Shown here one piece after another: positions 1 to 8,503 of a stretch of DNA of 64,000 nt. The notes beneath the pieces were generated by a model that was not told the DNA's origin, did not search any database, and worked only from the letters and a program-made list of their open reading frames with translations. Source of the stretch: Amphritea japonica ATCC BAA-1530 (GTDB lineage: Bacteria > Pseudomonadota > Gammaproteobacteria > Pseudomonadales > Balneatricaceae); contig NZ_AP014545.1 in the NCBI RefSeq assembly GCF_016592435.1, positions 2,860,693 through 2,924,692 of the forward strand, given 5' to 3'. Within the stretch, counting starts at the first letter, position 1. Each line of letters opens with the position of its first letter. A program made the translations under genes and the position numbers.

Positions 1-192
1 GAGGCGGTATCCGCGGTTATTGTACCTCGTGAAGGGGAAAGCTTAACTCGTGATGAGATAGCTAGTTTCTGTCGAGAGAACCTCACTAGCTATAAGCGCC
101 CTCGGAATATATTCTTAGCTGAATCACTACCGAAGAACGCGAGTGGCAAGATTCTTAAACGCGAACTTAGAGCAACTTATATCGACTCATAA
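1..192 (+). CDS. acyl-CoA synthetase (AMP-binding family), C-terminal fragment
   Basis: The window opens inside this gene; 63 codons are visible before TAA at 190-192. The fragment matches the C-terminal subdomain of the acyl/aryl-CoA synthetase (ANL) family. It carries the SYKRPR stretch and then LPKNASGKILKREL, the A10 motif whose lysine (in SGK) takes part in adenylate formation. Family knowledge: these enzymes activate carboxylic acids with ATP and CoA. Substrate class cannot be judged from this piece, but the beta-oxidation genes 4-9 kb downstream suggest fatty or related acids (inference). Confidence 0.85.
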   Translation, partial: EAVSAVIVPREGESLTRDEIASFCRENLTSYKRPRNIFLAESLPKNASGKILKRELRATYIDS

Positions 193-660
193 TAATCTGA
201 AATTTTTTGGCTATATCATACATTATTACTGAATGGATAACTTGCCTAGAAAATATCAGCTACAGCCAGAAAACATCAGATTTTTCACCTTTTCGATTGA
301 TAGAATGACACAAGGATGTGTCAATATTGGCAAAAAACACAAGAAAATCTTGCCATATTTCAGATATTTGACCTTTACTGTTCTATTCAAAGGTTCATAT
401 ACAATAACCCAAGCAGATGGCTGGCTTGTTAACATAGCGAAGAGGTCATTCACATGACCGGATAATCATTCCTAACGACACATAACGCAAGTATTCATAA
501 CGTTTTCCTCTCTCTTTTTCCTTCTAATTCGATTAATAATGTTGAATACCTCTTTATCATATAATTTTTAATCAAAGATGAATCGAACCACAAACACATG
601 CTTTGAAAATATTCTTTTATATACATAAAATATCAATTAAAAGTTATACGGGCGAAAATA
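193..660. other. A+T-rich intergenic region upstream of a LysR gene
   Basis: 468 bp without a convincing gene. An open frame at 233-457 has no ribosome binding site and no recognisable protein features, and an equally long frame lies antisense to it, so I do not call it. The right end holds the regulatory box at 614-638. Confidence 0.5.
614..638. promoter_or_regulatory. shared 25-bp box, copy 1 (upstream of LysR gene)
   Basis: A 25-bp segment centred on TTTTATATACATAAAA, 22 bp before the LysR start at 661. It matches 4231-4255, upstream of the nitroreductase gene, at 23 of 25 positions. The core is an imperfect inverted repeat (TTTTA-N6-TAAAA), compatible with a LysR-type site. The likely reading is autoregulation by the product of 661-1551 (inference). 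Confidence 0.45.
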
Positions 661-1551
661 ATGAAATGGAATGACATACGGTTTATTTTAGCTATAGCAA
701 ATCACGGTACGTTGCACGAAGCAGCTATCAATTTAAAAGTAAACCATTCAACTGTATGGCGGCGCATACAGTCATTAGAAAAAACCTTTTCAACTCAGAT
801 TTTTTTGGTCGACAGAAATGGATATAAACTGACTGAAGCAGGGGAAAATGTTATCGAACATGCGATAGCTATGTCAGCTAACATGGATGCAATAGAAAGA
901 GTAATTTCAGGCCAAAACAAAGAATTGAAAGGACTTATAAAATTAACAGCACCGGCAATTATAGCAGATGGAATATTACCTAAATTAATAAAAGAATTTA
1001 GAAAAGAGCATCCTGAAATTACATTTGAATTACTCGTAGAAAGTGCTTCATTGAGCTTGGATAAGCGTGAAGCAGACATTGCGTTCAGGTCTACAAATAA
1101 CATTCCTGATAATGCAATAGCTCACGAACTTGGCGTGACATGTTGGTCGTTAATGATTAAAAAAGAGCTTTATCAAGGGGAAAAATTAACTTTAGAGGAA
1201 TTAAAAAAATGGCCAATGATTGGATATATTAATTTTGATCCGACGGCTGCACAATGGTTTGAGGCTACATTTAAAGAGTCCATCAAGGTCGTATCATGTA
1301 ACGATGTTTCCCACGCACTTACTTGCGCTAGAGAAGGTTTAGGAGTCGCTCTTCTGCCTATTCCATATGAGTCATCTTTAACTTGTTTATATAAACTCCC
1401 TTCACACTTTGACATTAAGATGTGGCTCTTAACCCACAGGGACTTAAGAACCTCAGCTAGAATAAAAGCATTCTGGGATTTCATTTTAAAAAAACACAAG
1501 GAAAGTAACATATTAAAAATGGCAATAAACAGCTTAACCGATATCCGTTAA
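661..1551 (+). CDS. LysR-family transcriptional regulator
   Basis: 296 aa, the usual LysR length. The N-terminal winged helix-turn-helix spans about residues 1-60 (core AAINLKVNHSTVWRRIQSLE), and the effector-binding domain (LysR_substrate type) spans about 90-285. Third codon positions are strongly A/T, unlike genes after 12 kb. It faces a pirin gene tail to tail. A 25-bp box just upstream recurs before the nitroreductase gene at 3431-4084, so the two are likely one regulatory unit (inference). The effector is unknown. Confidence 0.85.
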   Translation: MKWNDIRFILAIANHGTLHEAAINLKVNHSTVWRRIQSLEKTFSTQIFLVDRNGYKLTEAGENVIEHAIAMSANMDAIERVISGQNKELKGLIKLTAPAIIADGILPKLIKEFRKEHPEITFELLVESASLSLDKREADIAFRSTNNIPDNAIAHELGVTCWSLMIKKELYQGEKLTLEELKKWPMIGYINFDPTAAQWFEATFKESIKVVSCNDVSHALTCAREGLGVALLPIPYESSLTCLYKLPSHFDIKMWLLTHRDLRTSARIKAFWDFILKKHKESNILKMAINSLTDIR

Positions 1552-1861
1552 AACAGTTCCTTTGAAAACGAAACGCTCTCCACATATTCCCTATTTTAAT
1601 ATAAGCCTCTGCAGGTTCTATCTAACACCTAACTTTAATATTGTCTGGGCTATGTATAGCACCAAGAGGCTAAAATTAGCCACAGTAAAGCAGAAAAAAG
1701 GAGTGAATGGTCATAATTGTAGCACACTAGAATTTATCACTAAGTTCAACAATGGCAGCCTTCGATATAACCTAAACCACATTAACAGCGTCAATTATTT
1801 ATTACATTAAGTAAGCATTGTCAGTTAAATAAATGAAAAAGTCCAATATTCAGCTGTATCA
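1552..1861. other. intergenic region between convergent genes
   Basis: 310 bp between the LysR stop and the pirin stop. A frame at 1562-1810 lacks a ribosome binding site and any family feature. I see no strong hairpin terminator. Confidence 0.5.
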
Positions 1862-2719
1862 CTACTCAATAGCACTGTAATTAATATCTCCATACTTACC
1901 TTTCTGGTAATCATTGAAAGCAGTGAAAATTTCTTTTTGGGTATTCATAATAAAAGGCCCTCTTGGGATAATCGTTTCTAAGTAAGCCTCTCCACCGTAC
2001 AAAAATAGATCGGTTTCTTCACTAGCTACAATGTTGACTGCACTTAAATTATCGGACAGGAATCCCTGTTGATTTGCTTGCAAAGATTCACCTGAGATAT
2101 CAACTAAACCAGAGGCTACATACACGGCGTACTGATCACTTTTCACAAGATTTATATTGATTGTATCGCCAGCATCCAGGTGAAGATGTAAAAGTAGCTG
2201 ACGACTCTCAGTTGCAATCGGCGACGTTAAACCTTCATATTCACCTACTATTACTTTCAGGTAACCTTGACTTGATTTTAAGTTACGCTTTGGCAACTCT
2301 TCATTTTGGACCGCTCGATAATCAGGTCGTTCCCCCTTTTCTTTTGAGCTGAGATTTAGCCAAAATTGCGCTCCAACAAACCGACCCTGAACTGGTTTCG
2401 CCCATTCATCGTGAACAATTCCATTGCCTGATTTCATCCATTGCACTCCTCCTGACCCAACATGCCCCTGGTGGGCACGACTGTCTAAGTGAGTAATCTC
2501 GCCTTGAATCAGGTAGGTTAGTGTAGAAATACCTCTATGCGGATGAGCAAAAGTACCGTCTGGTTTTGGTAGAGAGTCAGGTGTTATAAACTGATCAAAA
2601 TGGTCTAATAACACCCAATATCCTACTGGTGTTAATTTTTGTTGGGGCATCACTCTATTTACAATTAGATTACCAACTTGCTCTGATTTAGATGTGATTT
2701 TTGTTTCAAATAACGCCAT
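1862..2719 (-). CDS. pirin family protein
   Basis: 285 aa, a normal pirin length. The N-terminal cupin (about residues 20-130) carries the pirin metal-site pattern FAHPHRGISTLTYL and then H-D-E in NGIVHDEW; the C-terminal pirin domain follows (about 170-280) with the typical FIMNTQKEI. Family knowledge: pirins are iron-binding cupins, some with quercetinase activity and some acting as redox-sensitive regulators. It shares a neighbourhood with a nitroreductase and a DoxX-like protein, which fits an electrophile or redox stress role (inference). The window has a second pirin at 35290. Confidence 0.88.
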   Translation of the reverse strand: MALFETKITSKSEQVGNLIVNRVMPQQKLTPVGYWVLLDHFDQFITPDSLPKPDGTFAHPHRGISTLTYLIQGEITHLDSRAHQGHVGSGGVQWMKSGNGIVHDEWAKPVQGRFVGAQFWLNLSSKEKGERPDYRAVQNEELPKRNLKSSQGYLKVIVGEYEGLTSPIATESRQLLLHLHLDAGDTININLVKSDQYAVYVASGLVDISGESLQANQQGFLSDNLSAVNIVASEETDLFLYGGEAYLETIIPRGPFIMNTQKEIFTAFNDYQKGKYGDINYSAIE

Positions 2720-2825
2720 AACGTCCTCAATATAATAACCATTACTTCCTTTTTTGGATTTTTATCAACTCATAATTTATAAAACCACCTACAACATACC
2801 CACTATAAACAAGAAAAAACGCCCC

Positions 2826-3197
2826 CTAACTTTCGTTATTTATCTTATAACGAGAGTAGTAAGATATTATAAATATTATCATTAAGAGCAATGCTGGAAT
2901 ATTTTTTGAAAGAGGATCACCTAAAAAGAAATGCGATGCAAACGCTCCGACTATTGTAATAGCAATGCCTCCGTAAGCCCACTCTTGAAGAAACTTAACT
3001 TTTGTTTGATAAATACAAATAACAGCAATTATAAAGGCAACACCAATAATTATTGAGAAGTAATTTTGATAACCTAATCTAGACATATCTCCTTCCATTA
3101 GTCCTGCTAGATTAGCTATACCTGTACTAGTAAAAGCAAATGCTAATAAGCTTTTTGAAACATGATATACTTTATTCATATACTTCCTTATTAACAA
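2826..3197 (-). CDS. DoxX-like small membrane protein
   Basis: 123 aa with four predicted membrane segments (about residues 13-33, 43-64, 73-92 and 97-116). The pattern LGYQNYFSIIIGV, then LQEWAYGGIAITIVGAFASH, resembles the DoxX-like family (PF13564), whose members carry a conserved EWAY-G-GA-SH stretch between helices 2 and 3. The biochemical role of that family is not settled. The gene sits between a pirin and a nitroreductase on the same strand with gaps above 100 bp, so it probably has its own promoter; a Fur-like site lies at 3259-3273. Confidence 0.65.
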   Translation of the reverse strand: MLIRKYMNKVYHVSKSLLAFAFTSTGIANLAGLMEGDMSRLGYQNYFSIIIGVAFIIAVICIYQTKVKFLQEWAYGGIAITIVGAFASHFFLGDPLSKNIPALLLMIIFIISYYSRYKINNES

Positions 3198-3258
3198 TAA
3201 CTACATTACCAACTTAAAACCCTACACAATCAATAAGCCATTAACCCTAATACAACAA

Positions 3259-3273
3259 TGATAATGATCATTA
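3259..3273. promoter_or_regulatory. Fur-box-like site
   Basis: TGATAATGATCATTA matches the 15-bp Fur core TGATAATGATTATCA at most positions and contains the perfect palindrome TAATGATCATTA (3262-3273). It lies about 60 bp upstream of the DoxX-like start. The region is A+T-rich, so a chance match is possible. Confidence 0.3.
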
Positions 3274-3430
3274 GTATAAACATTATTATTTATATTAATA
3301 ATATCTTAAAGGGCTACATCTTTGATATCACCTATCAAAGATGCAAATCTCGAACAAAAGTCATAAGCAAAAAGATAATTTTGATACGAACAAAAAATTG
3401 GTAATAGATTGATAGTCTAATAATTTTTTA

Positions 3431-4084
3431 TTACTTGAACTCAGAAACTGCTTCAAAGTCGAGTCGCGGTAAACGAGGATAAACGCCAACACTATCACCA
3501 TGACCAATGTTAATTATAAAATTCACAGTTGAATTCGTACCGCCAAAGAATTCCTCGTTAACACCTTTTGGATCAAAACCTGACATAGGTGCTACATCTA
3601 ACCCAACCGAACGAAGTGCCATCATGAAGTAAGCGGCTTGCAATGTACCATTACGCTCTGCGTTTTCACGAGCCATTTCTGGGTTACTAGAAAACATAGA
3701 CGCGGCATCTGGAAAGATAGGAAAAACACGGTCCATATTCTTATAAAAATCCAGATCATTCGCTAAAATAGCCGTTAATGGTGCTGCGCTAGTCTTTTCT
3801 CTATTACTGTCAAGCATGTGTGGTACAAGTCGGTTTTCCTTTTCTTCACCACGTAAAAATACGAGCCGCATAGGCTGCATATTCATGCCTGTTGGCCCCA
3901 TTTTGGCTAGGTCATAGGCTTTTTTTAATAATTCATTAGATACTTGCTTGTCAGTCCATGCATTATGAGTATGAGCTTGCCCTAGAATTAAAGACATAGT
4001 ATCGATATCCGCGACAGTGATTCTCTCACGCAAGGCATTTACTTCTGCAATAGCTTCGGCTTGTCCTGGAAGAAATTGGGTCAT
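3431..4084 (-). CDS. nitroreductase family protein (RutE/malonic semialdehyde reductase-like)
   Basis: 217 aa. The motifs AKMGPTGMNMQPMRLVFLRG (FMN-binding N-terminal region) and ALRSVGLDVAPMSGFD match the RutE/HadB branch of FMN-dependent nitroreductases. Family knowledge: these use NAD(P)H to reduce malonic semialdehyde or quinone/nitro substrates. No other rut genes are nearby, so pyrimidine catabolism is not supported; a general electrophile reductase is as likely. The 25-bp box at 4231-4255, about 150 bp upstream, ties it to the LysR gene at 661-1551. Confidence 0.85.
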   Translation of the reverse strand: MTQFLPGQAEAIAEVNALRERITVADIDTMSLILGQAHTHNAWTDKQVSNELLKKAYDLAKMGPTGMNMQPMRLVFLRGEEKENRLVPHMLDSNREKTSAAPLTAILANDLDFYKNMDRVFPIFPDAASMFSSNPEMARENAERNGTLQAAYFMMALRSVGLDVAPMSGFDPKGVNEEFFGGTNSTVNFIINIGHGDSVGVYPRLPRLDFEAVSEFK

Positions 4085-4230
4085 TATTAATCCTCATTTC
4101 ATTTATGTAAGTTAATTAGTTGATTTGAATTTCATTACTTATCAGCTCAACAAATTTCATAAAAATATATATCTGAAATATGTCGATAGCTCGGGTGATG
4201 TCTTTAATAAGAATACATTTTGCACAAATG

Positions 4231-4255
4231 CTTTTATATACGTAAAATAGCAATT
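4231..4255. promoter_or_regulatory. shared 25-bp box, copy 2 (upstream of nitroreductase)
   Basis: Centred on TTTTATATACGTAAAA; 23 of 25 positions equal 614-638. It lies 147 bp upstream of the nitroreductase start. Two near-identical copies 3.6 kb apart, one before a regulator and one before a candidate target, suggest a common operator. Confidence 0.45.
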
Positions 4256-4398
4256 TATAATTGCAAGAACGCAATAAGCAAGAAACAAAAAATCTTACAA
4301 TTTATTTATTCCTAGAAAACCATCGCAGCTAAGTAACTCAATAAATACTAGCCCAGATCAAAAAAACTTCGAAGCTAACTACGCCTCTGAATAGAGTG

Positions 4399-4431
4399 TA
4401 TGCCGATAATGTCTTCGACATTATCGGCATA
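4399..4431 (-). terminator. strong hairpin downstream of fadB-like gene
   Basis: A perfect 15-bp stem (TATGCCGATAATGTC with its complement) closed by TTC, about 80 bp past the fadB stop at 4514. There is no clear T-run on the minus strand, so it may end transcription weakly or protect the 3' end. The rest of 4085-4513 shows no gene. Confidence 0.45.
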
Positions 4432-4513
4432 TTCCTTAAAATATTGCGGCAGCCAACCGCTCAACTCCGTAGAGTCATGGACTATAGGGTTCTGATGCCT
4501 CTAAAAATGGTGA

Positions 4514-6658
4514 TTAGTAGTAGCTTATGCTATCCGCTGCCATGATTCGCATATTAGCCGTTGGGCGGTAAGCTTCACCTAGAGTAGATGCGAGTCGATC
4601 ACCCCACTGGCACAAAGCAGTCATACCAACCTCATCCATCCATCGCACTACTCCACCACGAAACGCAGGGAATCCCAATCCCATCAGCAGAGCCATATCA
4701 GCCTCTGCAGGTGAATCCACGATACCCTCTTCCAAACAGCGCGCCATTTCAATTGCCATAGGAAGCATACAGCGGAATTCAATTTCCTCATCTGTCAGAT
4801 CAACCTTCGCAGACTGGCACTGAGCGATCATTGATGAAGTAGTATCGTCAACACTTTTCTGTGGTCGCCCTTTGGCATCTGGTAGGTACTGATAGAATCC
4901 TTTCCCATTTTTCTGACCGAACCGCTCAGCGGTATTCATATCATTCAGAATTGACTTATCCAATTGAGCCATACGATCCGGAAAGTCTTGAGCAAGTACA
5001 TCTATACAGTGACACAGAGTATCGATACCGATTACATCCGACAGATAAGCTGGGCCCATTGGCCAACCCCAAGCCTGCATAACTTGATCAATACGCTGAA
5101 AATCACCACCATCGTTGATGAGCTGTTCAAATCCTCGAAAATAGGGAAAGAGCACACGATTAACAAGAAACGCAGGACAATCATTGACAACAATAGGCTG
5201 CTTGCCCAACGCCAATGTATAAGCCACCAAATCAGAGATCGTTTGATCTGAGCTTTGCTCTGCACGTACGACTTCTACCAAGGGCATAGCGTGTACCGGA
5301 TTGAAGAAATGCAAACCTGCAAATTGATCAGGTCGTTTTAATGCACGTGCCAAGCGAGTGATCGAAATAGTAGAGGTATTACTGACCAACACCCCCCCTT
5401 CAGCAAGGTTATTCTCCAACTCTGCTAATACCGCCTCTTTAACTTTAGGATTCTCTACAACCGCCTCTACGATCACCTTGCTTCTATCCATATCTGAAGC
5501 TTCTAGGGTCGGTGTAATTGCTTTTAGAATGTCAGCCTTTTTCCCTTCAGTCATCCGTCCTAGGCGAACACGTTTTGACAATAGCTTATCTGCTTCAGTC
5601 ATCCCTAAATCCAAAGCTGATTCGCCAATATCCTTCATGACAACCTTAATACCCTTAAGTGCATTCTGATAAGCAATTCCACCGCCCATAATTCCAGCCC
5701 CAACAACAGTGGTCTTATCTAACGTTAACTTAGCATCTTTAGCATAAGCCCTGGCGACCTTCTTAATGTACTGGTCGTTCATAAAGTTTCCAATCAAAGC
5801 ACGTGACTGGGAAGTCGTTGCAAGAGCTGCACATACATTAGCTTCTTTCTCCAAAGCCTTATCAGAACTTAGCTGAGACGCTTCGGCAATAAGATCAATT
5901 GCAGCAGCAGGTGCAAGTAATTGAGGATTTCGGGCGCAAACCTTACCTTTAACTGCCTGAGCTAGCTGCTGAGCCTCTTCAGAGGATATGGAAAGAGCGC
6001 TGGCTTTAGCAATACGACCGATCTGTACCTCTTCAGAATGGTCAATAGCATAATTGAGGAGCTCCAATGCTACTTGGCGAAGCTCATTAACTTCCGCGAC
6101 TTTGGAGACTAATCCAGATTCCAGAGCTACTGGCGCTTTTTGCGGGGCTCCACTAGCTACCCACTGCAATGCAGTCTCCAAACCTACCAGACGTGGAGTA
6201 CGAACAGTTCCACCCCATCCAGGAAGAATACCCAACCCTGTTTCCGGTAGACTGATTACTGCCTTATCGGACATGACACGATAATCACAAGCCAGACAGA
6301 ACTCCAACCCGCCACCTAAAGCAAAGCCATTAATAGCTACCACTACAGGAAAAGATAGAGATTCTAAACGAGAAAAGTTGGTATTATTTATAGCAATGCG
6401 TGATTTTATCTGCTCTTCAGACAGACTAAAAATTTCTTTAAATTCACTTATATCCGCGCCAACGATAAAATCTGATTTAGCGCTAGTCACCAGCATTCCC
6501 TTGATGCCTTCAGCTTTCTCAATAACCTCCAGCGCAGCACTCAGCTCTACTACTGTTTCATTATTGAAAACATTGACACTTCCATCACGAACATCAAAAC
6601 TCAGTTCAATCAACCCATTATCCAATGCCTTAACGTTAAGCTTGCTTCCTATGTACAT
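4514..6658 (-). CDS. fadB: fatty-acid oxidation complex alpha subunit (FadB-like)
   Basis: 714 aa, the FadB/FadJ length. The N-terminal enoyl-CoA hydratase domain (about 1-190) has both catalytic glutamates, in GFALGGGLEFCLACDYR and LPETGLGILPGWGG. The 3-hydroxyacyl-CoA dehydrogenase NAD domain follows (about 315-495) with VVGAGIMGGGIAY and the catalytic histidine in GLHFFNPVHAMPL, then the C-terminal domain from PAFLVNRVLFPY. It hydrates enoyl-CoA and oxidises 3-hydroxyacyl-CoA. No fadA follows directly; the nearest thiolase (8504) is divergent. Seven G residues lie two bases before the ATG, an odd ribosome binding site. Confidence 0.92.
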   Translation of the reverse strand: MYIGSKLNVKALDNGLIELSFDVRDGSVNVFNNETVVELSAALEVIEKAEGIKGMLVTSAKSDFIVGADISEFKEIFSLSEEQIKSRIAINNTNFSRLESLSFPVVVAINGFALGGGLEFCLACDYRVMSDKAVISLPETGLGILPGWGGTVRTPRLVGLETALQWVASGAPQKAPVALESGLVSKVAEVNELRQVALELLNYAIDHSEEVQIGRIAKASALSISSEEAQQLAQAVKGKVCARNPQLLAPAAAIDLIAEASQLSSDKALEKEANVCAALATTSQSRALIGNFMNDQYIKKVARAYAKDAKLTLDKTTVVGAGIMGGGIAYQNALKGIKVVMKDIGESALDLGMTEADKLLSKRVRLGRMTEGKKADILKAITPTLEASDMDRSKVIVEAVVENPKVKEAVLAELENNLAEGGVLVSNTSTISITRLARALKRPDQFAGLHFFNPVHAMPLVEVVRAEQSSDQTISDLVAYTLALGKQPIVVNDCPAFLVNRVLFPYFRGFEQLINDGGDFQRIDQVMQAWGWPMGPAYLSDVIGIDTLCHCIDVLAQDFPDRMAQLDKSILNDMNTAERFGQKNGKGFYQYLPDAKGRPQKSVDDTTSSMIAQCQSAKVDLTDEEIEFRCMLPMAIEMARCLEEGIVDSPAEADMALLMGLGFPAFRGGVVRWMDEVGMTALCQWGDRLASTLGEAYRPTANMRIMAADSISYY

Positions 6659-6706
6659 AACCCCCCCATGTGACTCGTTATTGTGCTGATCAGATCGTTT
6701 ATCAAA

Positions 6707-7495
6707 TTAGCCTTTATACTGTGGAGGCCGATTTTCCAAGTAAGCAGCAACCCCTTCTACACCGTCCACTGAACGGCCCATTTTAGCAATAAGACGTGTC
6801 TCCAGGTCCATCTGAGTTTCTAGACCATTGAGATAGGTCTGATTCAACAGCTCCTTAATAGCGCCGTAAGCATTGGTTGGCCCTTTAGCAAGACCCGCTG
6901 CCAGCGACTGGGCTTCACTCAAGACATCCTCAGGCGCAACCAGTTTATTCACCAATCCCCACTCTAATGCCTCTTGGGCAGACAGTAATCGATTGGTAAT
7001 CATCAGTTCCTGAGTCTTACGTAAACCGATAAGACGAGGTAGAAAGTGACTGGCACTGCCATCCGGTGACAGACCAATACCAGAATAAGCCATTGTGAAC
7101 TTAGCCTTTTCAGAGGCCACAACGTAATCGCCAATCATCGACAAACTCAGGCCAGCTCCCGCTGCAGTGCCATTAACCGCCACGATCACAGGCGCTCTCA
7201 TATGTCGAAGACGGGTAATGGCAGAGTGTAGGTAGCCGGTAAGTTCTGTAAGCATTTCACTGATATTGTTACGGGACTCTGCAAAACTATTTATATCTCC
7301 TCCACCACAGAAAAAACGCCCCTGACCGGTGATAATGACCACCCGAACCGCCTCTGAACTCTCACATACAATAGCCGCGTTTAGCAGTTCCTTTGCAAGA
7401 GGAATATCAATACCATTGACATTATCCGGACGATTCAGCGTAACAGTAGCCACACCATCACTGATCTCGAATTTAATATTTTCATAAACCGTCAT
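6707..7495 (-). CDS. enoyl-CoA hydratase/isomerase family protein (PaaG-like active site)
   Basis: 262 aa, a single crotonase domain. The oxyanion-hole region is CGGGDINSF and NGTAAGAGLSLSMIGDYV. The first catalytic glutamate of hydratases is absent (Leu/Ser in GAGLSLS). The second position is aspartate in GIGLSPDGSASHFLPRL, as in PaaG-type and enoyl-CoA isomerases. An isomerase rather than a hydratase is therefore likely (inference from active-site residues). It lies 48 bp upstream of fadB on the same strand, so the two are probably cotranscribed. Confidence 0.87.
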   Translation of the reverse strand: MTVYENIKFEISDGVATVTLNRPDNVNGIDIPLAKELLNAAIVCESSEAVRVVIITGQGRFFCGGGDINSFAESRNNISEMLTELTGYLHSAITRLRHMRAPVIVAVNGTAAGAGLSLSMIGDYVVASEKAKFTMAYSGIGLSPDGSASHFLPRLIGLRKTQELMITNRLLSAQEALEWGLVNKLVAPEDVLSEAQSLAAGLAKGPTNAYGAIKELLNQTYLNGLETQMDLETRLIAKMGRSVDGVEGVAAYLENRPPQYKG

Positions 7496-8503
7496 AGTGA
7501 CTCCTGATTTCTATAAAAAATGCGTAAACACCCCTGAGTGCCTCAGCAAACAAGCAATATAGGTAATTTTTTTATACTTAAGGAACGATTTAGCACTTAC
7601 GCTTAGATGTTTTATTTATATCTGATGAATACATATTGTAGAGGCCCGATGCTGAAGAAAACTCGCATCTCAGGTCCTAAACTGACACAGAAACCCTAAA
7701 ATCAGGCCGCATTGGGTATTTCAGCCAATGTCCTCAAGTTCATTAAAACTCAGAGGTTTTGACTCTATCACTAGATATGCAAGAAATGGCTACGTGATCA
7801 AGACAGATATCAGTGATCTCAAGACAGATCTTAGCTTGAATGCATTCTCCTATATTTAGTTTTACTTATTTATTATCGTATTTTCAGGCATTTTTATCTG
7901 TGGGCGCACCATCACTATCTTTAGACAGCGTAATAGCAGAATAGAAAGAAGTAGCCGCTGAAATCGACTTTGTGCAGCTTTCTTCTATCTATTAATTGCA
8001 ATCGTTTACCTGTCATCTTCGAGTCATTTTTTGCAAAGACGTCTATTAATCACCAGAAACTGTCTCAATTCAGCTCTCGAACGACCTCAAAGGTATTTAG
8101 AATGACTTGTTCTGTAAGAAGTTTTTGCGTAGGCGACTCCTGTTCGAATACACACTCTTATAGATGCCCTGATGTTTACGTGAACAACACATAGTGCATG
8201 AAGCTCACTGTTATCACTGATCCATAATACGTTCTTACGATATCTCATAGTGTCGTTTCAACCTCGCTATAGGGTAGATTTTGCTGCTATCACACGAACA
8301 CGGTATGGAGTTCACGGCGCACCAAGACAAAAAAACCCACTAGTCATCACTGCGGTAGCGGTTGAAGTTTGAGGAGCAAGTGGGTGCCAGACAAGCACAA
8401 GAGAAACTGAGTACTTTCAGATTACACAATCGAAAGGTTCGATTCAGGTTCAATTAAAAATTTCTAAGAAAAACAAATGCTACAAGCGATAAAAGAGGTC
8501 TTT
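7496..8503. other. 1-kb gene-free region between divergent beta-oxidation genes
   Basis: No supported gene on either strand. Open frames such as 7970-8194 have no ribosome binding site or family signal. At 8335-8385 ACCCACT pairs with AGTGGGT around a 37-nt loop and is followed on the minus strand by seven T, so it may be the terminator of a lost minus-strand element. GTGCGCC occurs twice on the minus strand (about 7900 and 8316). The stretch may be decayed DNA as well as the promoters of 6707-7495 and 8504-9691. Confidence 0.4.

Noticed and set aside
233-457. 74-codon open frame after the acyl-CoA synthetase gene
   Set aside because: No ribosome binding site, an equally long antisense frame, and no recognisable features.
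7880-8330. Group II intron 5' ends (GTGCGCC twice on the minus strand)
   Set aside because: No domain V hairpin and no intron-encoded reverse transcriptase; a 7-base match is not enough.
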